Assembly: GCA_002454975.1 (NCBI GenBank)
Contig: DKJZ01000109.1
Coordinates: 20,347 to 84,346 of the forward strand
Length of the DNA: 64,000 nt
Direction: 5' to 3'
Source: Hylemonella sp. UBA6679
GTDB lineage: Bacteria; Pseudomonadota; Gammaproteobacteria; Burkholderiales; Burkholderiaceae_C
Shown here: positions 33,041 through 41,607 of the stretch, piece by piece
Numbering within the stretch: position 1 is the first letter of the stretch
How the letters are laid out: every line of letters starts with the position of its first letter
Made by a program: the position numbers and the translations under genes
Notes under the pieces: generated by a model
What the model was told of the DNA's origin: nothing
The model's database searches: none
Seen by the model: the letters and a program-made list of their open reading frames with translations, nothing else

Positions 33041-33516
33041 GGGTAGCGCACCCAGTCACGCCTTGCGGTGGGGTCAGGGGCGGGCGCAGGAGACAGGCTG
33101 GCCAAAGCCGGCTCGGACACCAAAGGTATGAGTGTACCCATCGCGATGTGGCCGTGATCAGGCATCGTCAGGGTAGAACCAGGCTTGAGGCGCACGCTTT
33201 TGCCATGACCTAAAGCAGGGTTGGCCGCCAGCACCGCGCTGCGCAGCACTTCTGTTTTGAGGGGGCTGGCTTTGTAGTGGCTGGCCAGCAGCTTGTCCAG
33301 GGTGTCGCTTTTTTTCACCAGGTAGGGCGTGCCTGGTCCAGGCAAGGCTGGGCTGTTGCTGGTTGGGCTGGCAGCGTTGGTGGTTGTGGGCTTGCTGTGA
33401 CTTGGTTCAGCCGCCCGCGAGGGGAGGGTATTCAAAGCAGCGATGCAAACGAACAGCAATGCCGACATCGCCGTGGCATGTGTCTTGGAGGCGAGGTGTT
33501 GAGCATCAGCTTGCAT
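33037..33516 (-). CDS. Secreted LysM-like protein, FimV-type domain
   Basis: A 159 aa protein with a signal sequence (about residues 15-35, SALLFVCIAALNTLPSRA) and a Pro/Ser/Thr-rich linker. It then carries one LysM/FimV-like unit: PYLVKKSDTLDKLLASHYKA...AAVLAANPALGHGKSVRLKP. Start taken at the ATG at 33516 with AAAGG nine bases upstream; the open frame extends further up but would overlap the upstream gene. It is placed between the FlgT-like and FliK-like genes, with a four-base overlap to the latter. A peptidoglycan-binding part of the basal body is a reasonable inference. Confidence 0.8.
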   Translation of the reverse strand: MQADAQHLASKTHATAMSALLFVCIAALNTLPSRAAEPSHSKPTTTNAASPTSNSPALPGPGTPYLVKKSDTLDKLLASHYKASPLKTEVLRSAVLAANPALGHGKSVRLKPGSTLTMPDHGHIAMGTLIPLVSEPALASLSPAPAPDPTARRDWVRYP

Positions 33517-33530
33517 GACAAGGCCTTTGT

Positions 33531-34889
33531 TTATCGTGGGGCGGCGCCTAACGCCAGGTTGGAGCGAGATTTGGGCAAAGCCGTGACTGGCAAGCTCACC
33601 GGGGTGTCTTGGCGCAAAGTCTGTGTGGGCCAGGCCCGCCAATTAGGTTGAACCGCCTGGGTGGGGCCTGCCAACACCGTCAGCATGGCCTCGTGCGCCG
33701 AGACGGCGTCCACCCGCGCCAAAAGGGTTTGTGGCGCTCCGTCTTTGGCCGCCAGGTGTTGTGGGAAACGGGCTGGGTCGGCAATCAACCATTCCTCGCC
33801 GGGCTGTACCCCTGCCAAGGCACCGGCATTGATGATGAGCTGTTGTTGCCTAGCCGCTGTCACTGCGGGTTGCACCACCTCGCACATGAGCCACTGGTTG
33901 AGGGTCTGGTGCCAGGCCATGAGTTGGTTGCTTAATGCGCGCTGGCTACTGGCAGTCAGGGTGGGTCGGCGCCACTCGGGCAGGTCCATCTCCAGGGTCA
34001 GGCTGGTCTGAACGTGCTGGCTTGCCCTGTGCCGGTCGGTGGGGCTGAGGGAGAGCGTCATGCTCAGGTCAACTTCACGCGGTGTGCTGGGACCCAACCA
34101 AGACACACCCGAGCTCATGGCAGGGCGGGCCGTGACTTTCAGTGTGGCTTGCCATGGCATTTCAGGCGGCAGTGTGCTGAGCAACAAGCGTTCGTAGGCG
34201 CTGACCTCACGCGCCAACAGAGGCCGTGACAGGTCGGACACAAAACGCCACGCCTGGGTGCTGGGCTGGGCTTGGGGGCCTAGCCATTGTTCTTGCAGCA
34301 GGGCAGGCAAGCCTTGCGCGACTAGGGGGTGGGTGTCACTGGGCATCTCCAACGCAAACTTCACCACATGGCGCAGGTGGTCGGCAGTACTTTTGCTTGG
34401 GCAGCTGGCGTCGTTTTTTTCAATGCTTGCCTGAGCAACTTTAGCTTCTTTTTTGATAGCAGGTTTACCAGTTGTAGCGCTGCTTTCAGCTATATTCAAC
34501 CAAGCTTTGGGTGCGCCTTGCTCGTCCCGCTCAAAGCCCATCACACGCACGCCTTGTACCTGCAGGCCGTTTTTGAAACTGCTGGCCTCATGCATCACAC
34601 CGCGGTGGTCCATCCAGGTTGTGCTTTGCACCTTGGTGGGCGTTTGCAAAGAGGCTTCCACCAGGCTCAGGCGGATGGCATCTAAGCGCTCTTGCGGGCT
34701 GAGCGCGCTCGTGTTTGTGCTCGGTTTGGGCGCGGTCGCTGAGGTTTGCGCCTGCGCTGCGGGTAAACCTAGGCCCATGCCCAAAGCCAGTAACAAACCG
34801 GCAAGCAGCTGGGGCTGGGGCAACAACAAAGCCAAGGGCAACGCCCAAGGCTTGGGCCAACGCTCAGGAGATTGGCTGCTGGGCAACAT
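33531..34889 (-). CDS. Putative flagellar assembly protein, FlgT-like
   Basis: A 452 aa secreted protein. After a hydrophobic N-terminal segment (ALPLALLLPQPQLL...GLGLPAAQA) it has a FlgT_N-like opening, and its C-terminal region (LIINAGALAGVQPGEEWLIADPARFP) fits the FlgT_C pattern of an SH3-like barrel. FlgT forms the H ring around the LP ring in Vibrio. The gene directly follows flgP, as in Vibrio flgOPT clusters, which is the stronger part of the evidence. Start taken at the ATG at 34889; a TTG at 34907 would overlap flgP. A divergent family, so the name is provisional. Confidence 0.65.
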   Translation of the reverse strand: MLPSSQSPERWPKPWALPLALLLPQPQLLAGLLLALGMGLGLPAAQAQTSATAPKPSTNTSALSPQERLDAIRLSLVEASLQTPTKVQSTTWMDHRGVMHEASSFKNGLQVQGVRVMGFERDEQGAPKAWLNIAESSATTGKPAIKKEAKVAQASIEKNDASCPSKSTADHLRHVVKFALEMPSDTHPLVAQGLPALLQEQWLGPQAQPSTQAWRFVSDLSRPLLAREVSAYERLLLSTLPPEMPWQATLKVTARPAMSSGVSWLGPSTPREVDLSMTLSLSPTDRHRASQHVQTSLTLEMDLPEWRRPTLTASSQRALSNQLMAWHQTLNQWLMCEVVQPAVTAARQQQLIINAGALAGVQPGEEWLIADPARFPQHLAAKDGAPQTLLARVDAVSAHEAMLTVLAGPTQAVQPNWRAWPTQTLRQDTPVSLPVTALPKSRSNLALGAAPR

Positions 34890-34903
34890 CACATGCTTGG
34901 GTA

Positions 34904-35404
34904 TCAACGCGCGCTCACGGTCACTTGACCAATGAACACGCGGCGCAGCTCGTGCACCACATCGCGGTCCAGTGACAGGGTGGTTTCATACGTGTCGTCA
35001 CCCACCGGGGTGATGCTGACAAGCCGAGCGCCATAAATCACGCCTTCAACTTTGGTGCGAAAGGTGTCGTTGGTCACCATCATGTCTGCCACGGTGGAGT
35101 TGGCATCGAGCTGCTGGCCGTAGACCTGTTCGGTCAGGGTGCGGTAGGCGTCTAATTTAGAGGCACGGATGGCCATCAAGCGCTGCTGGGCGGGATTTTT
35201 GCTCTGTTGCACGCTGATGACTGCATAGCCCGTGGCCGTGATGGTTTCGCGTTTTTGAACAATGGGACCGCTGGGTTGGACCGCTTCGGCCACAGGGGGC
35301 GCCAGGTCTATGGTGGTGCATCCTGCCAGGCCAGACACAGCCAAAGCCAGGGCCAGGGCCAGACTTGTGGGGTGGGCGCTGGCAGATAGTCGGGTGCTTT
35401 TCAT
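34904..35404 (-). CDS. flgP: FlgP-like flagellar lipoprotein (LPP20 family)
   Basis: A 166 aa lipoprotein: signal with lipobox LAGC (Cys29), then the LPP20-type core (YAVISVQQSKNPAQQRLMAIRASKLDAYR, TEQVYGQQLDANSTVADMMV). In Vibrio and Campylobacter FlgP is an outer-membrane or basal-disk protein needed for torque. It is the first gene of a five-gene operon with its own sigma-28-like promoter, with FlgT-like, LysM-like, FliK-like and FlhB-tail genes downstream. Confidence 0.8.
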   Translation of the reverse strand: MKSTRLSASAHPTSLALALALAVSGLAGCTTIDLAPPVAEAVQPSGPIVQKRETITATGYAVISVQQSKNPAQQRLMAIRASKLDAYRTLTEQVYGQQLDANSTVADMMVTNDTFRTKVEGVIYGARLVSITPVGDDTYETTLSLDRDVVHELRRVFIGQVTVSAR

Positions 35405-35470
35405 GAGGGGTCCTTGTGGTCAGTGAGCGTTTCAAGCCTCGGTAGGAGGTGATGATCCGGGACACACTTT

Positions 35471-35497
35471 GATTCGACAGCAGGTCTGAAAGCTTGA
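35471..35497 (-). promoter_or_regulatory. Sigma-28-like promoter of the flgP operon
   Basis: Minus strand TCAA, 15 bases, GTCGAATC. The leader to flgP is about 60 bases. The -35 (TCAAGCTT) and -10 fit the window's late consensus. Confidence 0.65.
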
Positions 35498-35532
35498 GTG
35501 ATAGAAAAATCCAGCTTGCCTGCGCACAAACT

Positions 35533-35562
35533 TTGATATTTAATAAAAACGTTAAATATATT
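35533..35562 (+). promoter_or_regulatory. Sigma-70-like promoter of the FleQ-like gene
   Basis: TTGATA (35533-35538), 18 bases, TATATT (35557-35562), in a strikingly AT-rich stretch. No sigma-54 or sigma-28 element faces this gene, as expected for a top-level regulator. Confidence 0.45.
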
Positions 35563-35606
35563 GTTTACGTTTATTTCTCTTTATTGGCTTTTTTCGAATC
35601 AATCAA

Positions 35607-36803
35607 TTGGCTACTTCGTCGATCCTCCCCACCTTTTTGGGCACCAGCCCGAGCGCGGTGGCCATTCGTCATTTGATTGAACGCGTGGCGCCATCCAGCG
35701 CGACTGTGCTCATCACTGGGGAGAGCGGAACTGGCAAGGAGCTGGTTGCCCGTGCCTTGCACGAGCAGTCCGAGCGCCGCGGGGCCCATTTTGTGCCGAT
35801 CAACTGTGGTGCCATTCCCAAAGAACTGCTCGAGAGTGAGCTGTTTGGTCACCGCAAAGGCGCATTCACCGGAGCCATGGCCGACCGCGTGGGTCGCTTT
35901 GAGCTGGCGCATGGCGGTACGATTTTTCTGGACGAAATTGGTGATATGCCACTGGACATGCAGGTTAAGTTGCTGCGCGTCTTGCAGGAGCGCACTGTAG
36001 AGCCTGTAGGCGGTTCGCGTCCGATCCCTGTCGATGTGCGCGTGGTGGCGGCTACCCACCGTGACCTGGAGGCGGAGATTGCCGCAGGACGCTTCCGTGA
36101 GGACTTGTATTACCGTCTCAATGTTTTGCCTATGAATACCCCCGCCCTGCGCGAGCGTGGTCAGGACATTCCCGAGTTACTTCGCTTTTTCGCCCATAAA
36201 TTTGCGGGCCAGGGCCAGGTGCCCATCAGCTTTGCACCCGACTTTATGGGGGTGTTGCAAACCTACGCTTGGCCAGGCAATGTTCGGGAGCTTTCGAACC
36301 TGGTTGACCGTTTCAACGCTTTGTTCAGCGGTCAACAGCTCAGCCTGGCGATGGTGCCACCGTCTTTTTTACCTAAGGGTTTGCGTGATTTGCAGGCTGA
36401 GCTGGCAGTCGGCACGGTGGCCGATACCCTTGCGCTGAGTCCTTACGCCTCCAACGAGCAAAACCGGTTTGACATTCCGCATGAGCTTGACTTGGTCGGA
36501 GCGACCCCAACACCGCATAACGATGTTGAAGACATCATCATGCTGGCTCAGGGTTTGCCATGCCTGCCACCTGAAGGCTTGTCCTTGAAAGACTGTTTGG
36601 CTGGTATCGAGCGGGATTTGATTTTGCAGGCCCTCAACCGGGCGGGGGGAAATGTTTCTCAGACAGCGCGTTTGTTGAACTTGCAGCGCACCACCCTCAT
36701 CGTCAAGCTGGACAAATACGAACTGCGCGGTCTCGATGGTCAAGCTGACAGCGCTGATCACATGACTGAGTGCGCCGACAGCAACGGCGCAGCCGCTGCC
36801 TGA
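35607..36803 (+). CDS. FleQ-like sigma-54 activator without N-terminal domain
   Basis: Probable master regulator of the flagellar hierarchy. The AAA+ domain begins almost at residue 10: Walker A GESGTGKE (38-45), GAFTGA (85-90), Walker B TIFLDE, then WPGNVRELSNLVDRFNALF. The C-terminal Fis-type helix-turn-helix resembles FleQ/FlrA (IERDLILQALNRAGGNVSQT...RTTLIVKLDKYELR). FleQ normally carries about 130 additional N-terminal residues; these are absent. The start is a TTG at 35607 with no good ribosome binding site, and there is no in-frame ATG before the Walker A. The frame is open back to a TAA at 35553, so an uncommon start slightly upstream cannot be excluded. Confidence 0.85.
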   Translation: MATSSILPTFLGTSPSAVAIRHLIERVAPSSATVLITGESGTGKELVARALHEQSERRGAHFVPINCGAIPKELLESELFGHRKGAFTGAMADRVGRFELAHGGTIFLDEIGDMPLDMQVKLLRVLQERTVEPVGGSRPIPVDVRVVAATHRDLEAEIAAGRFREDLYYRLNVLPMNTPALRERGQDIPELLRFFAHKFAGQGQVPISFAPDFMGVLQTYAWPGNVRELSNLVDRFNALFSGQQLSLAMVPPSFLPKGLRDLQAELAVGTVADTLALSPYASNEQNRFDIPHELDLVGATPTPHNDVEDIIMLAQGLPCLPPEGLSLKDCLAGIERDLILQALNRAGGNVSQTARLLNLQRTTLIVKLDKYELRGLDGQADSADHMTECADSNGAAAA

Positions 36804-36804
36804 T

Positions 36805-37722
36805 TCAAGGTTTTGTGCTGAGCACACCTGCTCCGGGGGTGGGGCTGGCATCTGAACCCGTGCGTGGGTACTGCACCATGAGCTCGCGTTTGCGCAGTGC
36901 TGCCGCACTCGCCGCCTCTGCTGCGGCTTTGGCCTGGCTGGCTTGCGCTTGGGCATTGGCTTCTGCCGTTTGTCGTTCGCGTTGCTGGCGTGCCAGCACT
37001 TCCATCTCGCGCTTCAAGCCTCCGGTTTCACCCAAGGCAGAACGCAGACCTTGCATCTGACCCGTCAGTGCATTGAGCGCAGAGGCCTGTGACTGCAAAC
37101 GACCTTCCAAGTTTTGCACCTGTTTGGCCAATACCTGGCCTTTGGCATCGACTTGTTTGGCGGTTTGTTCCGGCACGCTTTGCGTGCTTTCCATCATCTC
37201 GTTGATACGTACCTCGAGTTTGGTCTGGGCCGAGGCGATGTTGGCTTGCTTGGCCACCATCTCTTGAAGACCCTCGTTGACTGAGCCCACCACTTCAAGC
37301 GCATCGTTGAGTTCGCCCACGCGCTTGCTCATGGCGCTCAGCATCTGGTCAAGCTGGTTCAAGCGCGCTTTGAGGGTAAAGGTCATGGTGCCAAACACCA
37401 GCGCGCCAAACACCAACAAAGCGCCAGTGATGCCAAACAGTAACAACGTTTTCTTGTTCTGCGATTTCAGCGTGGTGTTAATTTCCTTGGTGGCCTCCTT
37501 CAGACTTGCGCCTGCGTTGGTGGCCATGTGGGCTGATCGGTTAGCCAATTCGGCCGACTCCAGCACCACCACCCGCATGTCGATCAGCTCCTGGTCTTGC
37601 CCTTGTTCATCAGGGGTAGCTGGCGTATCGGCGGCCTGTGGCGAGGTCGCTGCTTGTGACTCGGCCACGACAACGCCCTTCTCATCAGGGGTGGGTTCGT
37701 TGGTTTTGGTGTCCGTGCTCAT
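36805..37722 (-). CDS. Membrane protein with long coiled coil, downstream of flhB
   Basis: I do not recognise this 305 aa protein. An acidic, Thr/Ala/Pro-rich N-terminus is followed by one transmembrane segment (about residues 92-114, TLLLFGITGALLVFGALV). A long Ala/Gln/Glu-rich coiled coil (about 116-265) and a Lys/Arg/Pro-rich C-terminal tail follow. Its start overlaps the stop of the 37722-38264 gene (TGATG). The pair and the SPOR-domain gene before them are the last genes of the fliK-flhB operon, suggesting a role linked to flagella, cell pole or export. It is convergent with the FleQ-like gene. Confidence 0.85.
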   Translation of the reverse strand: MSTDTKTNEPTPDEKGVVVAESQAATSPQAADTPATPDEQGQDQELIDMRVVVLESAELANRSAHMATNAGASLKEATKEINTTLKSQNKKTLLLFGITGALLVFGALVFGTMTFTLKARLNQLDQMLSAMSKRVGELNDALEVVGSVNEGLQEMVAKQANIASAQTKLEVRINEMMESTQSVPEQTAKQVDAKGQVLAKQVQNLEGRLQSQASALNALTGQMQGLRSALGETGGLKREMEVLARQQRERQTAEANAQAQASQAKAAAEAASAAALRKRELMVQYPRTGSDASPTPGAGVLSTKP

Positions 37723-38264
37723 CAGGTGTCCTTGTCTAATTCGTCCAAGCGCTTTTGAAGTAACTCGTTTTCAATGCGCAAATGCACGATGCGCGCCGGA
37801 AAATCCATCTCAGGCATGGCCGGGAAGGATGGGGCTGTCGCAGTCGCTTTGGGTAAAACACGGTCTTCACCAAAGGATTCGGATGCAGGCCCCGAAGCTT
37901 GAGCCCCAGGCGATGTCGGGGTGGCCTCGTCTCGGCTCGGTGGGGCAGCTGCCGTGTGCGTCCCCATACTTGAAGGGGCGGGCACAGACACCTGGGATGT
38001 TGCTGCGGCATCTACCAAACCTTGGGTCTTGGCAGGCTTGTCAGCGCTGATGTTGTTGTCTGGGCGACTTTGCAGGGCTGGCGTGGTGTCGCTCACAAAC
38101 TTGTCTGGCAGGATGTGCTCGATGATCTCGCCACCGCCTTCATTGAGCACCTTACGCACGGATGGCTCTTGCTGCGCCGCGGTCTTGGCCAAGGCTTTGT
38201 TCGACCCTTCGGGAATGGTGACCTCATGTTGCCGGTCGGAGCGGATGATGTCAGGTTCACTCAT
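37722..38264 (-). CDS. Low-complexity hypothetical protein
   Basis: A 180 aa protein with an ordered N-terminal stretch (EPSVRKVLNEGGGEIIEHIL), a disordered Ala/Ser/Pro/Thr-rich middle (about residues 60-150) and a short C-terminal helical segment (ARIVHLRIENELLQKRLDEL) with leucine-zipper character. No signal peptide or membrane segment. Positioned between the SPOR-domain protein and the membrane coiled-coil protein, with one-base overlap to the latter. The zipper could bind its neighbour's coiled coil, but that is speculation. Function unknown. Confidence 0.8.
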   Translation of the reverse strand: MSEPDIIRSDRQHEVTIPEGSNKALAKTAAQQEPSVRKVLNEGGGEIIEHILPDKFVSDTTPALQSRPDNNISADKPAKTQGLVDAAATSQVSVPAPSSMGTHTAAAPPSRDEATPTSPGAQASGPASESFGEDRVLPKATATAPSFPAMPEMDFPARIVHLRIENELLQKRLDELDKDT

Positions 38265-38288
38265 GGTGGGATGGCGCTCGGAAAGGTA

Positions 38289-39653
38289 CTAGGGTTGGGT
38301 AACGTCGGCGGCAGATGAGAACAGCCGCTTTTGCATGGCCCGGCTGGAGCGAACCCAGCTTTCTTTGGGCATGTTCTGCGTTTGTAAAAATTCATCGGCC
38401 AATTCCTTGGTGGCAAAAGGTCCAGACACCAGTGCGTAGCGCGCCTGACTTTGCCCCGCTTCAAACTGTGGCACCACTTTGGCTTGACTCAAATTAGGGA
38501 AACGCTTTTGACGATCGCGGGCTTTGGCATAGGTTTCTGAATTGGTGTGTTGCACCACAAAAGTACCTCGGGCAAAAGCCTTCATCCAAGCTTGACCATC
38601 CGATGCAGCGCCAGGCAGCTCTGTTTGGACTTGGGTCTGTTTGATTGCGTCTTGGGGTGGCACGGTCTCGACAACCTGAGCGGTTGAGGTGTTGGCCAGG
38701 GGGGCTGCCGCGTTGATGTCGGCTACAGGTGTCTCAGGCCCAGGTGCAGCGGTGCCTTTGAAAACTTCAGCCTCAGAGCTTGCGTTGTTTTGGGTGGGTT
38801 GTGTCACAACAGCCTCAGCCACTTGGGGCTGGACCTCGGCTAGGGTGGCATTCGTCTGGCCCACCAAAGCACGAAACGCTTGCGGGTTGAGCCACGCCGC
38901 CACACCCGCAGAGAACATCAACAGGGCTGCCACAACAGCAGCCGCTTTGAGACGCATGGCCATGGTGGATGTGGTTGCAGGCTTGAGAGCGCTGGACTTA
39001 CCTCCAGGCTTGGTGATGTCTGCAGGCCCAGCCGGGGCAGGGGGCACGGCGGCAGCCTGCCGTGCAGGGTCTGATTTTGCAGCCGAAGCTGTCGGGGCCA
39101 TACGCGCAATCAGCGCGCGAACTTCAGTGGCTTGCGCATCATGGCTCACACGTCCCAGACTTTCTTTGATTTGATCCAGACTGGGTCGCGCAATGGTCCA
39201 GCGCATGAGCGATTTGTTGAAGCTGGCGAGTCCTTCTGGCTCTGACTCTGCACCGGCAAAGACCAACAAGGCGCGCACATGTGCGCCAGGAAACTTTTCC
39301 AGCAGGTCGAGCATCATCATCACCTCGCCAGCGGGCAGGGCAGCTGCGTCATGCACCACCCACAATTGCATGGGCCGGTCCTGGGTCGGGGCTGCCATGG
39401 CCTGGGTCAAGGGTAAGTCGGCGACCACTTGGTTGAAGCTGCTGACAATCGCATCGGTGTCAGCCGGGAAAAACGGCTTGATCAGGACATGCGGTACGTC
39501 GATGTTCAAACGTTCGATGAGCATGTCTTTGTAATGCTCAGCTAAGGCATGAACCGCAGAGATGATGGCCAGGCTTTTGCCATCCTTGCTGATTGCGGCG
39601 ACCGCAGCCTCGTAGCGAATCCGGTCGATCAGTTGAAAGAAGTGGGGTTCCAT
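38289..39653 (-). CDS. SPOR-domain transmembrane protein, DamX-like layout, in flagellar export operon
   Basis: A 454 aa protein in three parts. Residues 1-195 form a cytoplasmic domain with alternating strands and helices (DGKSLAIISAVHALAEHYKD, QLWVVHDAAALPAGEVMMML), reminiscent of an AAA/ExeA-type fold without a visible Walker A. A transmembrane segment lies near 234-255 (AAAVVAALLMFSAGVAAWL). The C-terminal part (about 380-440: GTFVVQHTNSETYAKARDRQ, ARYALVSGPFATKELADEFL) is a SPOR domain, which in other proteins binds denuded peptidoglycan glycan strands. The layout matches DamX. It follows flhB by 11 bases; start at ATG 39653 (a TTG at 39668 would overlap). Confidence 0.82.
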   Translation of the reverse strand: MEPHFFQLIDRIRYEAAVAAISKDGKSLAIISAVHALAEHYKDMLIERLNIDVPHVLIKPFFPADTDAIVSSFNQVVADLPLTQAMAAPTQDRPMQLWVVHDAAALPAGEVMMMLDLLEKFPGAHVRALLVFAGAESEPEGLASFNKSLMRWTIARPSLDQIKESLGRVSHDAQATEVRALIARMAPTASAAKSDPARQAAAVPPAPAGPADITKPGGKSSALKPATTSTMAMRLKAAAVVAALLMFSAGVAAWLNPQAFRALVGQTNATLAEVQPQVAEAVVTQPTQNNASSEAEVFKGTAAPGPETPVADINAAAPLANTSTAQVVETVPPQDAIKQTQVQTELPGAASDGQAWMKAFARGTFVVQHTNSETYAKARDRQKRFPNLSQAKVVPQFEAGQSQARYALVSGPFATKELADEFLQTQNMPKESWVRSSRAMQKRLFSSAADVTQP

Positions 39654-39664
39654 GACGTGATCGT

Positions 39665-40819
39665 TCAAGAGCTGCGATTGTCAGCCAATTTACCGTCGGG
39701 ATCGAACAGCATCGAGGCAGGGACTTTAGGGTTGGGGCGAGGCATGGGCTCGACGCCTGGCTTGATATCAGCCAGGCTAAAGACATAGGCAATCACCTGG
39801 GCCACAGCCAAGTACAGCGACTCGGGGATGGGCTGGTCTTCCTGGGTGGTGAAGTACAAGGCGCGCGCCAAGGGGGGCGCTGCAAACATCTCAACGCCGT
39901 GCTTGGCCGCTTCCTCACGGATGCGAGCAGCCATGTGGTCAGCGCCCTTGGCCAGCAAAATCGGGGCGCCGTCTCCGGTAGGGTCGTATGACAGGGCTAC
40001 CGCAAAGTGTTCAGGGTTGGTGATGACAACGTCTGCATCCTTGACCTTTTGGATCATGCGGGCGTTGGCCATTTCACGCTGACGCTGACGGATCGCTGCC
40101 TTGATTTCAGGACGACCTTCCATGTCTTTCATTTCATCCTTGACCTGCTGCTTGGTCATCATCATGCGTTTGTTGAAGGAGAAGCGCTGGTAAGGTGCAT
40201 CGATGAATGCAATGATGAGCAGGCTCAACGACAGCCACATGGCCGACTCGCCGATCATGGCACCTGCGGCCCCCAGCGCGGGCTCCAGGCTCATTTGACC
40301 CAAGGCCATGAGCGCATCCATCTGACGGCTCACCAAAACCCAAAGCACCACGGTGACCAGTGAAAACTTCAGCACCGATTTGCCCAGTTCAACCAGCGCA
40401 TGTGTACCAAACATGCGGGTCAAACCTTTGAGTGGGTTGATTTTTTCAAATTTTGGGGTCGCGCTTTTCATGGTAAACAAAAAGCCGCCGGTGGCACCAC
40501 TGGCCAGCACAGCCAGCACCAGGGTGAAAAGCAGAACAGGCAGGATCAGCAGAAAACTCTCCCCCATGTGGTGCATGAAGGTGGTGGCCATCAGGTCAGG
40601 GTTGTCCAGCGTTTTGCGGTCAAAGCTGAACCCCTTAGCAAACGATGTGCTTAGCCGTTGAATCCAGGCACTGCCTATCATGTAGAGCAGCACGATCGCC
40701 CCAATCGTGACTGCAGCAGCGGGTAGCTCCGTCGAGCGAGCGACCTGACCGTCTTCACGCGCTTTGCGCAGGTGTCGCGAGGTGGGTTGTTCGGTTTTTT
40801 CTGCGCTGCTCTCAGACAT
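39665..40819 (-). CDS. flhB: Flagellar export switch protein FlhB
   Basis: Export-gate protein that changes substrate specificity after self-cleavage. Four membrane segments (about residues 33-52, 88-108, 150-165 and 194-206) are followed by the cytoplasmic domain with cleavage motif NPEH (268-271), where NPTH is usual. The remaining domain (HFAVALSYDPTGDGAPILLAKG) is intact. 384 aa is a normal length. It follows fliR by 12 bases. Confidence 0.98.
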   Translation of the reverse strand: MSESSAEKTEQPTSRHLRKAREDGQVARSTELPAAAVTIGAIVLLYMIGSAWIQRLSTSFAKGFSFDRKTLDNPDLMATTFMHHMGESFLLILPVLLFTLVLAVLASGATGGFLFTMKSATPKFEKINPLKGLTRMFGTHALVELGKSVLKFSLVTVVLWVLVSRQMDALMALGQMSLEPALGAAGAMIGESAMWLSLSLLIIAFIDAPYQRFSFNKRMMMTKQQVKDEMKDMEGRPEIKAAIRQRQREMANARMIQKVKDADVVITNPEHFAVALSYDPTGDGAPILLAKGADHMAARIREEAAKHGVEMFAAPPLARALYFTTQEDQPIPESLYLAVAQVIAYVFSLADIKPGVEPMPRPNPKVPASMLFDPDGKLADNRSS

Positions 40820-40831
40820 GCTTTGCCTCTC

Positions 40832-41602
40832 TCATGTCAAACCCACCAGGGTGCGCACTTGCAAAAACCCCTGCATCCAGAGCCACTGGATGCGAGCGCC
40901 AATGCTGGGAAGAGCCAGCACCAACACGCCAAAGCCAGCAAAAATCATGGCGGGAAATCCCACCGAAAAAATATTCAGGCTTGGTGCTGCACGCGTCGCC
41001 ACACCTAAGCCAATGTTGATGAACAAAAGCGCCACCATCACGGGTAAGGCGGTGAGGACGGCGCCTAAAAACAGCATGGAGCTCCAGGCGATGAGTTGTC
41101 GCCAGGCCACATCGGCCACCAGACTTTTGCCGATGGGCAGCGTGGTAAAGCTCTCCACCACCAAGTTCAGCAACAAGGCGTGTCCGCCTAAACCGACGAA
41201 AATCAAGGTGGCCATGACCAGCAAAAATTGGCTCAGCACTGGCACATTGCCCATGTTGGGGTCGATCATGGTGGCCATGGACAGGCCGATGGCATTGGCT
41301 ATGGACTGACCAGCCACCACAATGGCTGAGGTCACAACCTGCAAGATCAAACCCATGAGCAAGCCAATCATGAGTTGGTTGCCCACCTCGAGCAAGCCGT
41401 CACCGCTGAGGGGGTCGATTTGTGGCCAAGTGTGCAAGGGGTAAACCAACCAGGTGAGGGACAGGGCCAGCAAAATGCGCACACGCAGGTTGAGCGCTCG
41501 GAGTGAAAAAATCGGGGCTGCCACCAACAATGCCGAGATGCGCAGCATGGGCCACAACAACGCATTGAAATGCGCCATCAAATCGGGGATGGTGAAGTCC
41601 AT
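40832..41602 (-). CDS. fliR: Flagellar export gate protein FliR
   Basis: A 256 aa inner-membrane protein with about six hydrophobic segments. MDFTIPDLMAHFNALLWPML at the start and FSVGFPAMIFAGFGVLVLAL near the end, together with the FliP-Q-R order, identify FliR. It forms the export pore with FliP and FliQ. Confidence 0.97.
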   Translation of the reverse strand: MDFTIPDLMAHFNALLWPMLRISALLVAAPIFSLRALNLRVRILLALSLTWLVYPLHTWPQIDPLSGDGLLEVGNQLMIGLLMGLILQVVTSAIVVAGQSIANAIGLSMATMIDPNMGNVPVLSQFLLVMATLIFVGLGGHALLLNLVVESFTTLPIGKSLVADVAWRQLIAWSSMLFLGAVLTALPVMVALLFINIGLGVATRAAPSLNIFSVGFPAMIFAGFGVLVLALPSIGARIQWLWMQGFLQVRTLVGLT

Positions 41603-41607
41603 GAGTG

